This document shows positions 1 to 13,600 of a stretch of DNA of 64,000 nt, piece after piece (position 1 is the first letter of the stretch; each line of letters starts with the position of its first letter). Below the pieces are notes generated by a model. It had not been told where the DNA came from. It ran no database searches and saw only the letters and a list, made by a program, of their open reading frames with translations. Source of the DNA: Gibbula magus (taxonomy: Eukaryota; Mollusca; Gastropoda; Trochida; Trochidae); contig OW388300.1 of NCBI GenBank assembly GCA_936450465.1, positions 43,742,358-43,806,357 of the forward strand, in the 5' to 3' direction. The translations under genes and the position numbers were made by a program.

Positions 1-91
1 GATCCTAACTCTGTTCCACTTGGGCTGGTTTTAATGGCTCAAGCAAAATTTCCTAGGGGTGCAAAAGGGAAACCTCACACTGTAGCCCTGG

Positions 92-194
92 ACCCATATT
101 TTCGAAGCTCTCTTAGCGCTAAGATAGTCGTAAGTGCCATACATTAACATTGCCTTACGACTATCTTAGCGCTAAGAGAGCTTCGAAAATATGG
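92..194. mobile_element. 103-bp perfect foldback MITE
   Basis: Two 42-nt arms (93-134 and 154-195) are exact reverse complements around a 19-nt loop. The arms contain the palindrome TCTTAGCGCTAAGA. A 7-bp direct repeat GCCCTGG lies at 85-91 and 195-201 and looks like a target-site duplication, although its last copy overlaps the arm end by one base. Perfect arms suggest a recent insertion. A diverged scrap of the same arm (TTTTCGAAGCTCTTAGGGCT) sits near 773-792. Superfamily unassigned. Confidence 0.8.
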
Positions 195-201
195 GCCCTG
201 G

Positions 202-3200
202 TTCTTAACCAATCTTTCAGCGGCCTTGTCAACCGAGTCACTTCAAAAACTTTAGTATTCGACTCTAATTATGTCCTTCGAATAGGTCTGATGTAAATAA
301 ACACAAATGAACTATTTTCGGTATTAGTATAATCTGATATTTCTTATCATGTTTATGATCAATTGTTCTCACAAAATCACATAGCATATTTCAAGGAATA
401 CACATCCGCGAAATCCAGCCCTAGTAGAACAAAGCTTAGGATCGTAAATCTGAAAGTTTGTTTTTGTAACCATTTCGGTACAGAATGCCAGATGCCATGC
501 CATAGCACATCCAACCTGAAGAGCTACAAATAAACACAAAATTTTGCTGCAAAGAAAAATATCCTCCAAAACATTTCATATGGGTTTTCGAGGCCTAAAA
601 CACTGATGTTTCTTCAACGACAGATAACAAACTCATTGTTGGCTGAATCATTTCAATGTCACTTTTCAAATCACAATCACTTCAATCATAAGGTTTTGGT
701 TTGTTAGAACCTCATATTGACATAGTTGGTTTGTACCGTTTTCTTGTCAGGTTTTCGCATCCAGGACAGACATTTTCGAAGCTCTTAGGGCTAAGACAAT
801 TGGAAATCTAGGTTCTGATTTATAATTGAAGAAAAAGAACAACATAATGATGACTTTTCATGAACACATTTATTCTCTGAAGTTTCACATTCATCAAATG
901 AGTACACGTGACACATTAACACTGACAGACACGCTTGCAATCACAACCAGTAACACCACCCTTGATGTACAAACACCTGCAACAAACTCTGTATGCACAT
1001 ATACTTACTACATACAATAATCTGGACAACAAACAGATGGGGATTTACAACAGTAGTACCTTCAGAAAGCGATCAGTTTTAATCCCCTGTTGTGATCTGA
1101 GGTAGTAGCACCAGCTGTGACTAGAATGGACAACTTATTTATCTTCATAACATGTTCATCTTGCTTTTCTGAGCAACAGAAGTCTTCAAAAACTTTCAGT
1201 GATATAAACCCTGTTTGGTCTAATGCAGTGGCGTTTAAAACACATTTATACTGGTCAATAAATTCTTCAATGTCCAGTATAAAAGTATCCTAATGGCATC
1301 CAACGATAGTTTCTATTACTGATAATTAATAATTAGAGTGGACAACAAGTAAGAGGAAGGATAATTCTTATTTATATTTTAAATCTCATGAATAAGACTG
1401 ACAATTTGACATCAGAAGATTAAGAACTAAAGCATCTCATCTCATTCAATGAAAGTTTAAAACTTGAAAACCATGAACTTCTTTCTCCATCTGACCAACT
1501 TCTAAAGCGACTTTCAAAGTGAATGAACAATGAATGCTCTAGTTCCTAATTCAATCGTTGCATTTGGCAATTGCTTGTCTGTGAAACTAGTGGGAGCATC
1601 ACAGATTCAGAAATAATATTAACTGAATTTAAAGACACCTCCTCATGTCATGATGTGAAATAGTATGATCAATATACAGGTTGATTTTCTTTCTTGCTTT
1701 GTTTTAAACTAGCACTATTTAAATATGATAATATTTGCATAACATTTCTGTATCACACGTCAACTTTGTGCTAGGTTTGTTTTCAACATTTTTCAACGTG
1801 GTTGACCTTTGGAAATATTTCAGGTCAAATAATCTAATATTCACATCAAGACATACAACCAATATTATAATAATAAATAAATATAAAATAAATAACATAT
1901 TTGGAAACCAAATAATAAGAATTTCCATCAAGAATAAGTAAGGTCTGAAAATGAAAATGTCTCACAATAAAAAGTAGGAAGATAGAAAATACCTCAGATC
2001 TATTTTTGTTTTTACATATTTGTAAGTACAGAATACAAAATTCCTAAATATCACAAAAATATAGAATTAGTTTTATTTACTTTACTTCAGCAAATAAAAC
2101 AGAATGTTTTAAGTTTTTGCATCAAAGTTAAATAGAACAATTTGTGGTTAAATAGCAATATTACCAAGACCAACATAACAAAATGTACAGAGAAAAACCC
2201 TAATTACCTAAAACTGTGCTATGAGATCAAATGAATTGTAAATAAACCATTATTTTTACAAAGTATATATTAAACAATCACAACCAAAATATCAGCAGAA
2301 ATAAATATTGTCTCAGTTCACAGAGGAAATGGCTGCATATTCATAAAATAAATGCCTTTAAATATTGACATATCTTATTGTTAGTCACTTTTGAAAGACT
2401 ATTTATACAAAGATTCAGAATAGTAAAGAAAAGAGATACTTCCAACAATACTGCAGGGGTACAGCTCTATAAACTATAAATAATAAAGGCACTACTTTGT
2501 AACATCAATTTGACTTGATATATTACATGAACTTTATGAAGCAGCATTGACAACCAGAAAGTATATTCACAAACAGAAAATCAAGTGCTTGCATTATTGA
2601 TCAACTTAGGTGATCTTTGATTTCTTTAATAAATTGGCAAGATATAAAAATTATCTGATGTTTGTTTAAAAAAAATAATTATGGAGTCTTGTTAAGAGTT
2701 GGAACCCATTGCAGCAGGTATGCAAACATAACAAAATAGAAAAAATATATAATATACATGTTTTCACTAGAAAAAAAACCCCCATACCAATGTCCAAATG
2801 AATGTTAAAATATATCTTTCCATTTGCATAGATGTATACTGCATACTTATGTCTATATAAATTGTTACTTACGCGTCAGGATTGGTTATTTCAAGTGGAG
2901 ACGAATTAAAAGGGGCTAATGCCAGTTGTGCATTTATACTATGAATGTATTAGTGACATAGCAAAAAGATTTTTTTAGTAGCCCAAATGATGACATTTTG
3001 CTTGATTAAAGCCTTATTATTTCACCAGGCTAAAAACTGTGTCAGCTTCAAGAAACTGGTGACCAGACCGGGGGCCATTCAACTGGTAGGTTCTATCACT
3101 GTTATTATACAGATGTTATTTGCACTGACCATAATCTCACAAATGGAACATCACCTCCAATTCCCTCTCCACCAAGAATATCCATGTCGTAATTTTTCTT

Positions 3201-4281
3201 TTAACCAAGTTTATCTCAGACAATAAGCATAGGAACAAAACAAACACAATCAGGTTAAATGCAGAACAAACAAATTGTGATGCATTCACAAAGGGTGACA
3301 AAAAATAAATAAATTAAAGAGAAATGATTCAATTTGCACAGACATGCAAATAAAGCCATAAAAGCCAAGATTACAAAACATGTGTTGGGAACTACTACTA
3401 GTTGTGGGACGAAACAAAACTGTGACAAAACAAGACAAACAAATAATGATAACACAATGAATATATGAGATAGATAGTGACAGTTCACTAGGCAGGCCAA
3501 AGAAAGCTTTAAACCATTCAATTTGCTTACAAGGTGACACATTACAACCACTAGGATTGTCAATTTGAGCAAAATGTTTCCAACATGATAGTTACACTAG
3601 CAATTTCTCCATGAACAAAAATTTGATCAATTGCTTACTTCTAAAAAATGCTTTAGAACAATGAGTTTAACATTTCAATTTCAGATTTATCATTTTGGTA
3701 ATCGAGTCAAATGGGGACCTAACTTTGTCAAACGATACTTACTGCTTGCTTCTCTTCTCGCTTTCATGAAGGGACAAAATGGTACGCGTAATCCATCAGC
3801 ACTTTGGAAATTGCACAACGGCAGAAGGGTTGCAGCAATATTGAGGTATTTTGTGCACATCGCCTACAAGGTCTCTGACATAATCAAACTTTGACAAGCC
3901 TGTCAGCAAAAAGATATGTCAGTACAAAAATCATGTAAGGCACATTATCGTAGTACTTTTTGCATGTTGATATCCCTTTTGACAACAAAAAACATTTCAG
4001 GAGAGTGCAACATCACACAAAATCGTTTAAGGACAGTGCAATTTCACCAACAAATATCAACTTCAACACGTACATATTCCTGACGATGACATATTACAAA
4101 AAAACATACTTAGAAAAATAACTCTTTTCCATTTCAGCTATTTTCACACCAGTATCCATGCTTCCACTGGTTCACAAATTGAAATACAGAAAACTTCTGA
4201 TTTTCACATGTCAATTTGAGGATAGACTTAGGCGAGCTGAAGTAAACAAGCAATCTTCAAGACTCTCATTCAATTAATCTG
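202..4281. other. Non-coding region downstream of boule
   Basis: No convincing coding sequence on either strand. The open frames here are short, AT-rich and unrelated to any family I recognise. Because boule runs on the minus strand and its longest reading frame stops at 4282, the part next to 4281 is probably 3' UTR of the long transcript. Several A/T-rich candidate poly(A) signals exist on the minus strand and I cannot choose one. Nothing else is seen apart from the MITE scrap near 773. Confidence 0.5.
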
Positions 4282-4614
4282 TCAATTGGATGACGGATTC
4301 AGGTGAGGAGCCTTTATCACACCCTCATGACAATGCTCATCATACTCGGAAGCATTGCCGTACACAGAACCGGGAGACAGCATGACCCGTTGAACCTTGT
4401 GACCATGTTTTACAAGGATAGTAGGGCTACTGTAAGAGCGCCTCGTTATAGCTACGTTTCTCTTCATGTTAGAGACTGTGTTGGCAGATTTTGAAGTAGC
4501 AGAAGTATGCATGGGGATCATGGTTGTAACAGGGGTCTGCTCGGTACAGGACAGACTGTTAGCGTCAGTAACATGCATGTGATTGGCCAATGTTTGCTGC
4601 ATCACACTAGAACC
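4282..4614 (-). CDS. boule: boule exon 12, long C-terminus
   Basis: The acceptor is excellent (CCCCTTTCTCTTCAG before GGTTCTAG) and the frame (phase 0) matches the GAG|GTAATC donor at the end of exon 11. The exon encodes 110 residues and stops at TGA 4284-4282. The composition is Ser/Thr/Met/His-rich, with a basic stretch around RRSYSSPTILVKHGHKVQRV that looks constrained rather than random. That I read this as a conserved Boule tail is inference from composition and phase; the splice signals and open frame are seen directly. It would be absent from transcripts that end in intron 11. Confidence 0.8.
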   Translation of the reverse strand, partial: GSSVMQQTLANHMHVTDANSLSCTEQTPVTTMIPMHTSATSKSANTVSNMKRNVAITRRSYSSPTILVKHGHKVQRVMLSPGSVYGNASEYDEHCHEGVIKAPHLNPSSN

Positions 4615-7600
4615 CTGAAGAGAAAGGGGATGTAAGTCAATACTAGGCATAGGAACACCATGCTATATAGCCAATGCATTCAAATGTCCTTTGTTTATCT
4701 CTGAATGTGCCAAAAGATGAATTGAAAACAGTTGTTAACAGGAAACATTTAATGTCGAAAAATGCTTAATCTCCTTTTTCGAAGATTTGGAATTTATTTT
4801 GATAGATGCTCTTGATAAAGCGTGTCTAAAGTCTGAATTGTTCTCTTGACATTTCATTAGAGTGGTTTAACTTGACGAGGGATTAATTTTTAGAGACTTT
4901 ACCTTGAATTTTAAAAGTAAATTAAAATAGTGTCATTTATTTCATTTCTTAAAATTTCAGGACTAAAATATCAAATGCATTGTCTTCATAAAATAAGCTA
5001 AATGGCCTGCCAAACAAATTTGATAAACAGTCAAGAGCACTAATACTGGCAATGAGACACCTAACATTGTCAAAATACACAATTAACATACAAGATAAAG
5101 GTCTTGCAAAATTGAATGTGTAAATAGACACGAGACAATGAAAATGTCGATAAAAATTATGTAGAATTAAATCCTAGTTCAATATATGTTAAAAGTTTGT
5201 CCAATCTTTCAATACAAATCTTTTCACTAACAATTTAAGATGTAAATATATTAAGGAGGTAAAATTTATTTCTGACACAATAAATAGGGCTATTTACGTA
5301 AATATTATCCTAAAAGTAGAACAAATTTCAAAAGAACTTGGGCAAAAAGCCATTAGCACTGTTTCGTTATTGACAAAAACAGCAGGTCAAACTGTTCTTA
5401 GACATATTCCTCTTGAAATCACAAACAGATTCTTTCCTTAAAGCGCAAAATGATTTTGTTGCTTCATCATATATCCATTGCCTTTCATCCTATTCTGAAT
5501 TAATGACATCCATCGCTTTCTTCATTATTTTGAACGAATGATATCTCAATGCCTTGTATCATATCTTTAGCGACAACCTGCCAGTATTTGTGCTTTGATC
5601 AAACAGGTGACCTAAGAAATGTATGAAAATTGTGCATCGTTCTAACCCCATACAAAAGAGCATAAGTTCGCATAAAGTACATGCCAAAGGCTCATGATGA
5701 GAAAGTGTCTAAAATTTGTACCAGCCAATAATAAGCCTAAACAGAACAACTGCTAAAAGAAAACTTGATGTAACTTCACAAATGACTGATATTAAAAATT
5801 TATTGAGAATCCTAATTTAAGAATTCAGATTGTACACTTTGCTCAAAGGTATGGGCAAACAGAAATTCAAGTTAGTAGCAAAGACAAACATGTTAAAATT
5901 GAAGATATCTAGATGTTAAAACATTAAACGGATAATAGGTCAATTTATATTAGCAGTATATATGCGTTCTTCCTTTCTGCATTCTCTCCTTGCAGACTAT
6001 AATGCTCCTAAGCAATATATACATAACCTCCACATATACGCAAATAACAGATCAGATAATAAAATAATATACAGACATATTGGACAAAAGAAAATCACAA
6101 GTTAATGAGATAAGACAAATTTATGTGCATCCTTTCCCAGTATGTTTTTCCTTCTCATTTTTGAGAAATAATTAGGAGATCATTTAAACAGTCAACATAG
6201 ATAACACCCATCAAATCCTATCGTAGATTAGGAACAAAAACGGTATATTTTCTTTTCTCATGATTTAAAAAAAAAGGAAACAGAAAAATATGAGTACAGG
6301 TGTATATATAATAGTTTTCATTTGCAAAAAAATAGATACTTAATTGATTTTTAAAAACACACAATGAATATGAGCATTCAAAGTCCTGAAGACTTAACAG
6401 ACACTTGCTTTCTTCCAATTCCAAAGTGGCAAGGAAGCACCGAACCATGAAGTAACAAAAATGTGGAAAACAATAACAGACAAAAATTGATTTACCACAT
6501 CATAAAAGCTGGAATACATTAGGACATTTGTTGTGAATACGAAATTCAATATAAAATTCGATTCTTCAGATTGTATCAAAATTATATCATTTTCAACTTA
6601 AATTATAAGGGGTTCCGAGGACTCATGATCAGAACAGCTTGTTTTTAATTCAGCTGCAAATATTTATATTTCAAATAATTTTATTTGATTAGCTTGATAC
6701 ATCTAACATCTTGGTGTTATTCACTTCGAGAGTAACAAAGAAATAATTTGTACGTAATCTTCAAAGAAATACAAAACAGTACCTTAAGATAACAACTTGA
6801 TTCACTCAGTTCCTCTTCTGACTAAATATATTCAACTTCAGATATGATCCGGGCAGGACATTCACATAACAAATGAGGTATATTTGCAAGAACGCATAAA
6901 GCTTCTCTCACTTGCGAGGACAACACACAACCAATGGACAGATAGACAGACGGACAGACATATCATGGAATGGCAAGCTTCTAGACATAGACACTGTTAG
7001 GTGCTTCCCCTCCACAACTCCTCAGCAAGTTCTGTGCCATTTATTCCACCCATCAATCAATCAAAATCAGCCCTGGCACTTGGGTGATTTCCCTCAAACA
7101 GGGAGAGAGCGACACTGCTCTGCTCTTCTGGCCACTGAGTTAGAGGATCACAAAGCATAGTGACTTGGGATTACCTCCATAGGTGCTCCTTCCATGAGGG
7201 CAGCAGCATCCGTGAGTTCCGATCCGTACGCCTGTGGAGGCGGTTGTGTAGCATACATCAGCTCAGGCGCCGAGTGCATCGTGGCATAAACATACCCTGG
7301 GTTTGCAGACAGTGCAGGCTGGCCAGGGCTCTGGAACACACAACCAACAGTTAGTGTCTACATTTCAAATTCAAACTAACCCAAGAGCTCAGTCTGGAGG
7401 TGCTTGAAAAACTTGTAAATGACAATTGTTTTGAAAAGGTTGATTTCAAACCCTAATTTTAATGCTAAATAGTCAATAATTTCTGTCATTAGTAGTTTTT
7501 CCCTGTTTACAGGAAAGGAAAAAGTCTTTCTTTGATGAATTGAAATGAACCCATACATTTGAAAAACTTATCTACAAATTGAAATGTCAGTATGGTGGTT

Positions 7601-10600
7601 TGATTTAAAGGTACATCCATTGTGTTGTTGGGGGTCAAATATGCCAAACGTTATAAATGGTGTTATTTTATCGAGAAGTACCAACTGTTACCGAAAACTA
7701 CCATTTTGATGATACTGGACTTCGTATATTGACGATATGAAGGTAAAAGTATCGATTTTTGATCGAAAACCGGACAATGCACCGCGTGTGGCGCGCGCCA
7801 ATGAGTCAAACGTAATTTTGGAATCTTATTTAAGCCAGACAACATAATAAATTTGGGTTGATAATGTTCAATAGGTCATATAACTACTGTGCGTGTAAAT
7901 AGGACGTGCACTTTCGGTCTCTGCACATGCATATTGATGTTACTCGATTTTGATTGGAAACTAGTAATTATGATATATTTAGCGATTGGGGATGAATATG
8001 CAAGCTGAGTGAATTTGTTTGTATTGTAAACAGCGCATATGGTGTGTTAGAACGTATTAAAGCCAAATAAAATGTTATGAAACACAATGGATGCACCTTT
8101 AAGGCTCCCTGAAATTACTAGAATTCCCAAAATGAAATATATTGTTCAACATAAACTGATCCAAAATGAAGTCCTTAAGGATGATTGTATTACATAATGA
8201 TTTACACCATAAAGACTAGAGTGTACAAACACTTTGGTAAATGGTAAGTTACCTGCAACTCTAGTTATATTTCATTGCGGTCATTCTGCGTAACACAAAG
8301 TAATGCAAATTTGTACCTGAGGTGCCCAACGCCATTGTTGAGCCGCAGCTGCAGCGGCAGCAGTAGTTGTCCATTGTGGAGTGGCTTGCTGAAATACACA
8401 GGTCAAGAAACTAAACCATCTGCAATTCATAACATCAATTGCAAAGTAAATTTCAGGTTACAAGAGTTTTCAAATTAGGAGTTAAGTTGAAAACTAGTAT
8501 TTATGGTTTGGCTCCCGTAAATCTCCGGATGAAGGGTAAGAGGGTTACCAAATCTACCAATTTCCCAATGTTAACATTATGACATAGGCACTCGTATAAT
8601 AAACACGGTACCTCTATACGGAGAAGACATTAGGTTAGGCATGATCTTACTGGTTGATAGGCCGAGTACTGCGAGTACTGTGGTGCCACGTGGTACATGG
8701 TGGGAGTCTGTGGGACCATCACAGTGGTGTAAGCAGAGGGCTGCTGCTGCTGCTGCTGAAAATAAGGCACAACAATTTACAAATACCAAAGTAAACAATC
8801 ATAAATTTGAATTGCTTCACAGCAATCTCAGCTGTATCTTGACATTCTAATCTTCATTATTATTATAGTCACAGTATTACTTTTGTTTATTGTTATTATT
8901 TCTTCTTTCTTTTCCTTTTCAGGCCTCAAAATAGCAACCAATTTGGGAGCATTTTTCTTATAATTTTGAGTTAGGAGCACAAATGCTCCTTGGCAAAATT
9001 TTGGGTCTGGTTAACATTCTGTTTTTTCACCAAATTTAACCATTATCCATCACAATTGCTTCAAAATGGTATTGAATATTAGCTAGCTTACAGTATTCTG
9101 CTTATATTTATTAATTCATCGTTAATTTTTGCATATATTATATGTGCCCCTTGCAAATTTCTTTTGCTCCATAGAATAATATGTTAGGAGCGTGTCCGCT
9201 CCTTGAAAAAAATAAATTACTTTGAGGCCTGCTTTTCAGATACTGACAGGAGAAATTTTTTAATTCAATGTGACCAAGTCTGTTTTAATGAACAAATGTA
9301 AGGTATGAAAATAGAAAATATTGGGGGCAAACAAAGGACAACAAAATCTAGTCGCAAATATCAAATACAAAGGGAATGAAGGAAAATTGCGTATTGTAAG
9401 CAATGGAGAGAAGCTAATGTTTAAACAGGTTTTTACAAGAAACCCTTTGTTTCTTTGTAACCACCATTAACAAAAATAGAGCCACTGGCTCTGAAGCTCA
9501 TCAGGAATCATGTTATTAACTAGATTAGCGTTTGCGGGACACCGCAAAAGCAGAGCAGCTCCGAAACTTAGGGTCTCGCCTTTCCCTGTTCCGCCTTCTC
9601 GTCAGCATCAATAAAATTGGAATTCTTTTTAACAAAAGTTTGTTCATTATTCAAGTTATTACTAATCACCACTGGGGTCACTTTTCACAAGTTTGTTCTT
9701 AAAACCTATTTCTTCTTTTAAAATTTGATCAAAGGATTAACGTGGCCTTAACCAATATCTCATGACCTTGATCTTTGACCTTCAAGGTCACACCATCAAT
9801 GATCGATTTTTATCGCGTATAATAATCATGCAATGACTCAGAGTGTTCATAGTTAAAATATGACATATTAACAAAAGCATGCTTAAGTTTCGACCTCACT
9901 GTGACCTTGACCTTTGACAGATTTTAGCGAAAATGTTTTCAAATCTTGGTCTTTCTCCATAGTTCAAATATATACCAAATAAGACCCTAATAGCACAAAA
10001 AAAGTTTGAAGTTATCATGTTTACAAGGATTGTTGTAGTGATTTCAGAACTCATGACCTTGACCTTTGACCTTGAATGTGAACATGTCAAAATCATTCAC
10101 CAGGTGTATAAGAAAGAAATTAAGCTGAGGTGTTAATATCTTCATGGAAAAAAGTTACTTAGTGACCAGTCAGTCAGCATGACCCTATCTCGTGACCTTG
10201 ACCTTTAAAATTCAAGGTCACACAATCAGTGATCACTTTTCATTGTGTATCACAATCATGTAATGATTCAAAGTGTTAATAGTTGAAATAAGACATTTTC
10301 GCAAAAGCCTGCTTAGGTTGTGACCTCGCTATGACCTTGACCTTTGACGGATGTAAGCGAAAACCTTTTCAAATCTTGGCCTTTCTCCATAGTTGATATA
10401 TACCAAATAAGAGCCTGATAGCACAAATATTTTTAAAGTTATCGTGTTTACAAGGATTTTTTTTTAGCAATTTCAGAACTTGTGACCTTGACCTTTGACC
10501 TTGAATTTGAACATGTCAAAATTAATTCCCCAGTGGCATAAGAAAGAAGTTATCTATATGAGGTGTTGATACCTCCTTGGAAAGAAGTTATTTAGTGATT

Positions 10601-13600
10601 TCAGAACTGGTGACCATGACCCTATCTCGTGACCTTGACCTTTAAAATTCAAGGTCACACAATCAGTGATCACTTTTCATTGTGTATCACAATCATGTAA
10701 TGGTTCAAAGTGTTAATAGTTAAAATAAGACATTTTCGCAAAAGCATGCTTAAGTTGTGACCTCGCTTTGACCTTGACCTTTGACGGATGTTAGCGAAAA
10801 CCTTTTCAAATCTTGGCCTTTCTCCATAGTTGATATACACCAAAGAAGAGCCTGATAGCACAAATATTTTTCAAGTTATCGTGTTTACAAGGATTTTTTT
10901 TAGCAATTTCAGAACTCGTGACCTTGACCTTGGACCTTGAATGTGAACATGTCAAAAAAATTCCCCAGGGGTATAAGTAAGAAGTTATGTATATAAGTTC
11001 TCAAAACCTAATAAGGAAAAAAGTTATAGACATATTTAATGTAAAATAAAACATTTGTTAACCCTTTTTAAAAAATTTCCTATGCATCCGTCACAATATT
11101 CAGTTCACAGGCTATTCAATAGTTCTTATTTCACATTGATTACATCAAACATAATGTAGTATTACTCTTAAGCTGACATATGAAGTGCACATAAAATCTC
11201 ATACACAGCTGTTTTAAGTGATAACCCCTGTGATCAATATTTGGGGTCACAAGATCACCAAATCTACAATTTAGAATCCCCATTGGCCAAAGAGTCTGTA
11301 CATAACATTTCAGCTTTCTAGATCTTTTGGGACTGGAGAAAAAGATGAAAAATGATTTTTAGGTTGTGACCCGTGTGGCCCTTATTTGGGGTCACAGGGT
11401 TACTAAATCTACAATTTAGAATTCCCATCAGTCAAGGAGTCTGTACATAAAATTTCAGCTCTCTGGAGTCATTGGTTCTGGAGAAGAAGATGAAAATAGC
11501 TTTTAAGGTTATGACCCCTGGGGCCCTTATTTGGGGTCACAGGGTCACCAAATCTACAATTTAGAATCCCCATTGGCCAAGGAGGCTGTACATAAAATTT
11601 CAGCTCTCTAGAGTCATTGGTTCCGGAGAAGAAGTCGAAAAAGTGAAAAGTTTACGGACGGATGGATGGACACCATGCCATGCCATAAGCCCATTGGGCC
11701 TTTCAGGCCTGATGAGCTAAAAATCGAATCAAACTTGTCTAGGTGAATTGTTGCAGCCCTAATTGATATTGAGGTATGTTATCTTGACAATGCTACAATA
11801 TCACAATTATGTAAATAGACAAGAATTCATTCCAAATTTATACAGCATTCTCTTTATACTGAGGTTAATTATTTTGACAATGCTATAACAGTATATACAG
11901 CAAGTTGAAACATTTATAATAAATCATCAAGTAAAGAAATAGAAACTATTTAAATCGTTTTATAGATGACCTTACCATTGATTGTACTTTTAAAGATGAG
12001 TTTCAATTGCATACACAAAATTAATGACATTCAATCAAGGCTTCTCCTACTCTCTGACAGGGTATATACAGTCTGATACAGGGGAAACTTCCAACCTCTG
12101 CGAATGTAATTACCTTGCTATGAAATAACAGTATTTTATGTATTTCAATCTTCAAACACTGGTCAACAGCCTGCTTTCACGGACTGCAAAAATCTTGTTA
12201 ACTGTTAACCCTGTTAACTAATAAATTAATGAACGCCATGCTTTGATGATATTGATCAGGGTGACTGTGAGTAAGATAATCTTATATAATATGTAATACT
12301 GTGGTCTGTGAGCAGTCTCCTCACCTTCAGCTGATCACGCTGGGCAGCAGTCATAAGGGTTGAAGCACACTGAAGACTCTGTTCCAACACAAAGCATCAA
12401 ATTATTGCCACAAATATGTCAGCCACATATTGAACAACGGGTGACCTGAAACGGTACACTTACTACAGACCCTCGGTTCTGTACATTTTCGGTTCAGTTC
12501 AGATCCAAGAACAGTGAAGCTTACTGAAGATAAAAATACTAAAAACACTAGCTAGCTAATATTCAATACTGATTTGAATCAATTCTGATGGATAATGGTT
12601 AAATTTGGTGAAAAAAAAACACAATTTGTTAAGTGGCCTTGCCAAGGAGCATGTGTGCTCCTAACTCAAAATTACAGGGAGCAAACTGAACACGAATGCT
12701 CTGAGAGCACAAGAACCCCCAGATTCCTTATCTTCCAAATAAGTAAATGTAAGGGTAATTTAATAACCTATTAAAAATAAATAAGCAAATTGTCAAGTAT
12801 CAAAGCGGGTTTAAGGTCTATCACAAATCAATAAAAAATTATGGCCATGGTTTCTCACAACATTGATGCTACACCAAGGTCAAGGTAACATGGTCAAAGA
12901 AGTTATACCTTAGTGTGCGACATTAGAAACATAACATTTTCAAATGCTGATGAATTAATAGTTACTGCCAATATGAAATTGGTTCCAAAAAAGCACTTGC
13001 GTATCACCGAATCGGTGTTGTTCCTAGAGGGGGTCCTGGGGACATTTGCCCACCTTTTCGGCTTGGTGTCCCTTAAAATTTGGAGCCGTAGGATACTTTT
13101 ACCATTGCAAAGGGTCCTGTTCAGAATTGGCTAAAATGACCCCCTCAGCAGATCACCTAGGAACACTGCCGATGTATATCCAAAGCATGTGTAAAGTTTC
13201 AGAAAGGTAAAAACCCTGTGGGAGGAGTTGATTTCAGAACACAGAACATGCTCTGAACTGAACATCTGTACCTAGCCCTTATGTAACTTGCAGTTCTGAT
13301 TTCAAATGGTTTCCACTGGTGACTATCCAAAAATTTATTCTTTCTTTTCAATTGAACAAGATAGTGACATGGAAACAGTAGTAGTGATCTTCAGTTCGCT
13401 ACATTTCTCAAATGATTATGATCAATAAGCTTCATTATACCGGTAATTGGTACAAGGATCAAAGGGGGAGAAGAGAAGGGACTGAGATGACATTAATATT
13501 TCAGCTTCGAAATACATAAAAGAAATTTCCGTATCACCTAATGATTGCAAAAACATCTGTTTGGCATCAACAACCAAGCATTTTCTCAAATCAATTGTTG

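Noticed and set aside
3255..3572. 105-residue hydrophobic Cys-rich frame on the minus strand
   Set aside because: Hydrophobic translation of AT-rich sequence, with a second equally long frame overlapping it; no signal of a real gene.
9519..11030. CRISPR-like or satellite array
   Set aside because: Units of about 437 nt with dispersed copies elsewhere; this is a eukaryotic interspersed repeat with internal tandem units.
12913..13134. 73-residue open frame
   Set aside because: It translates a MITE that is also present, inverted, at 33645-33810.
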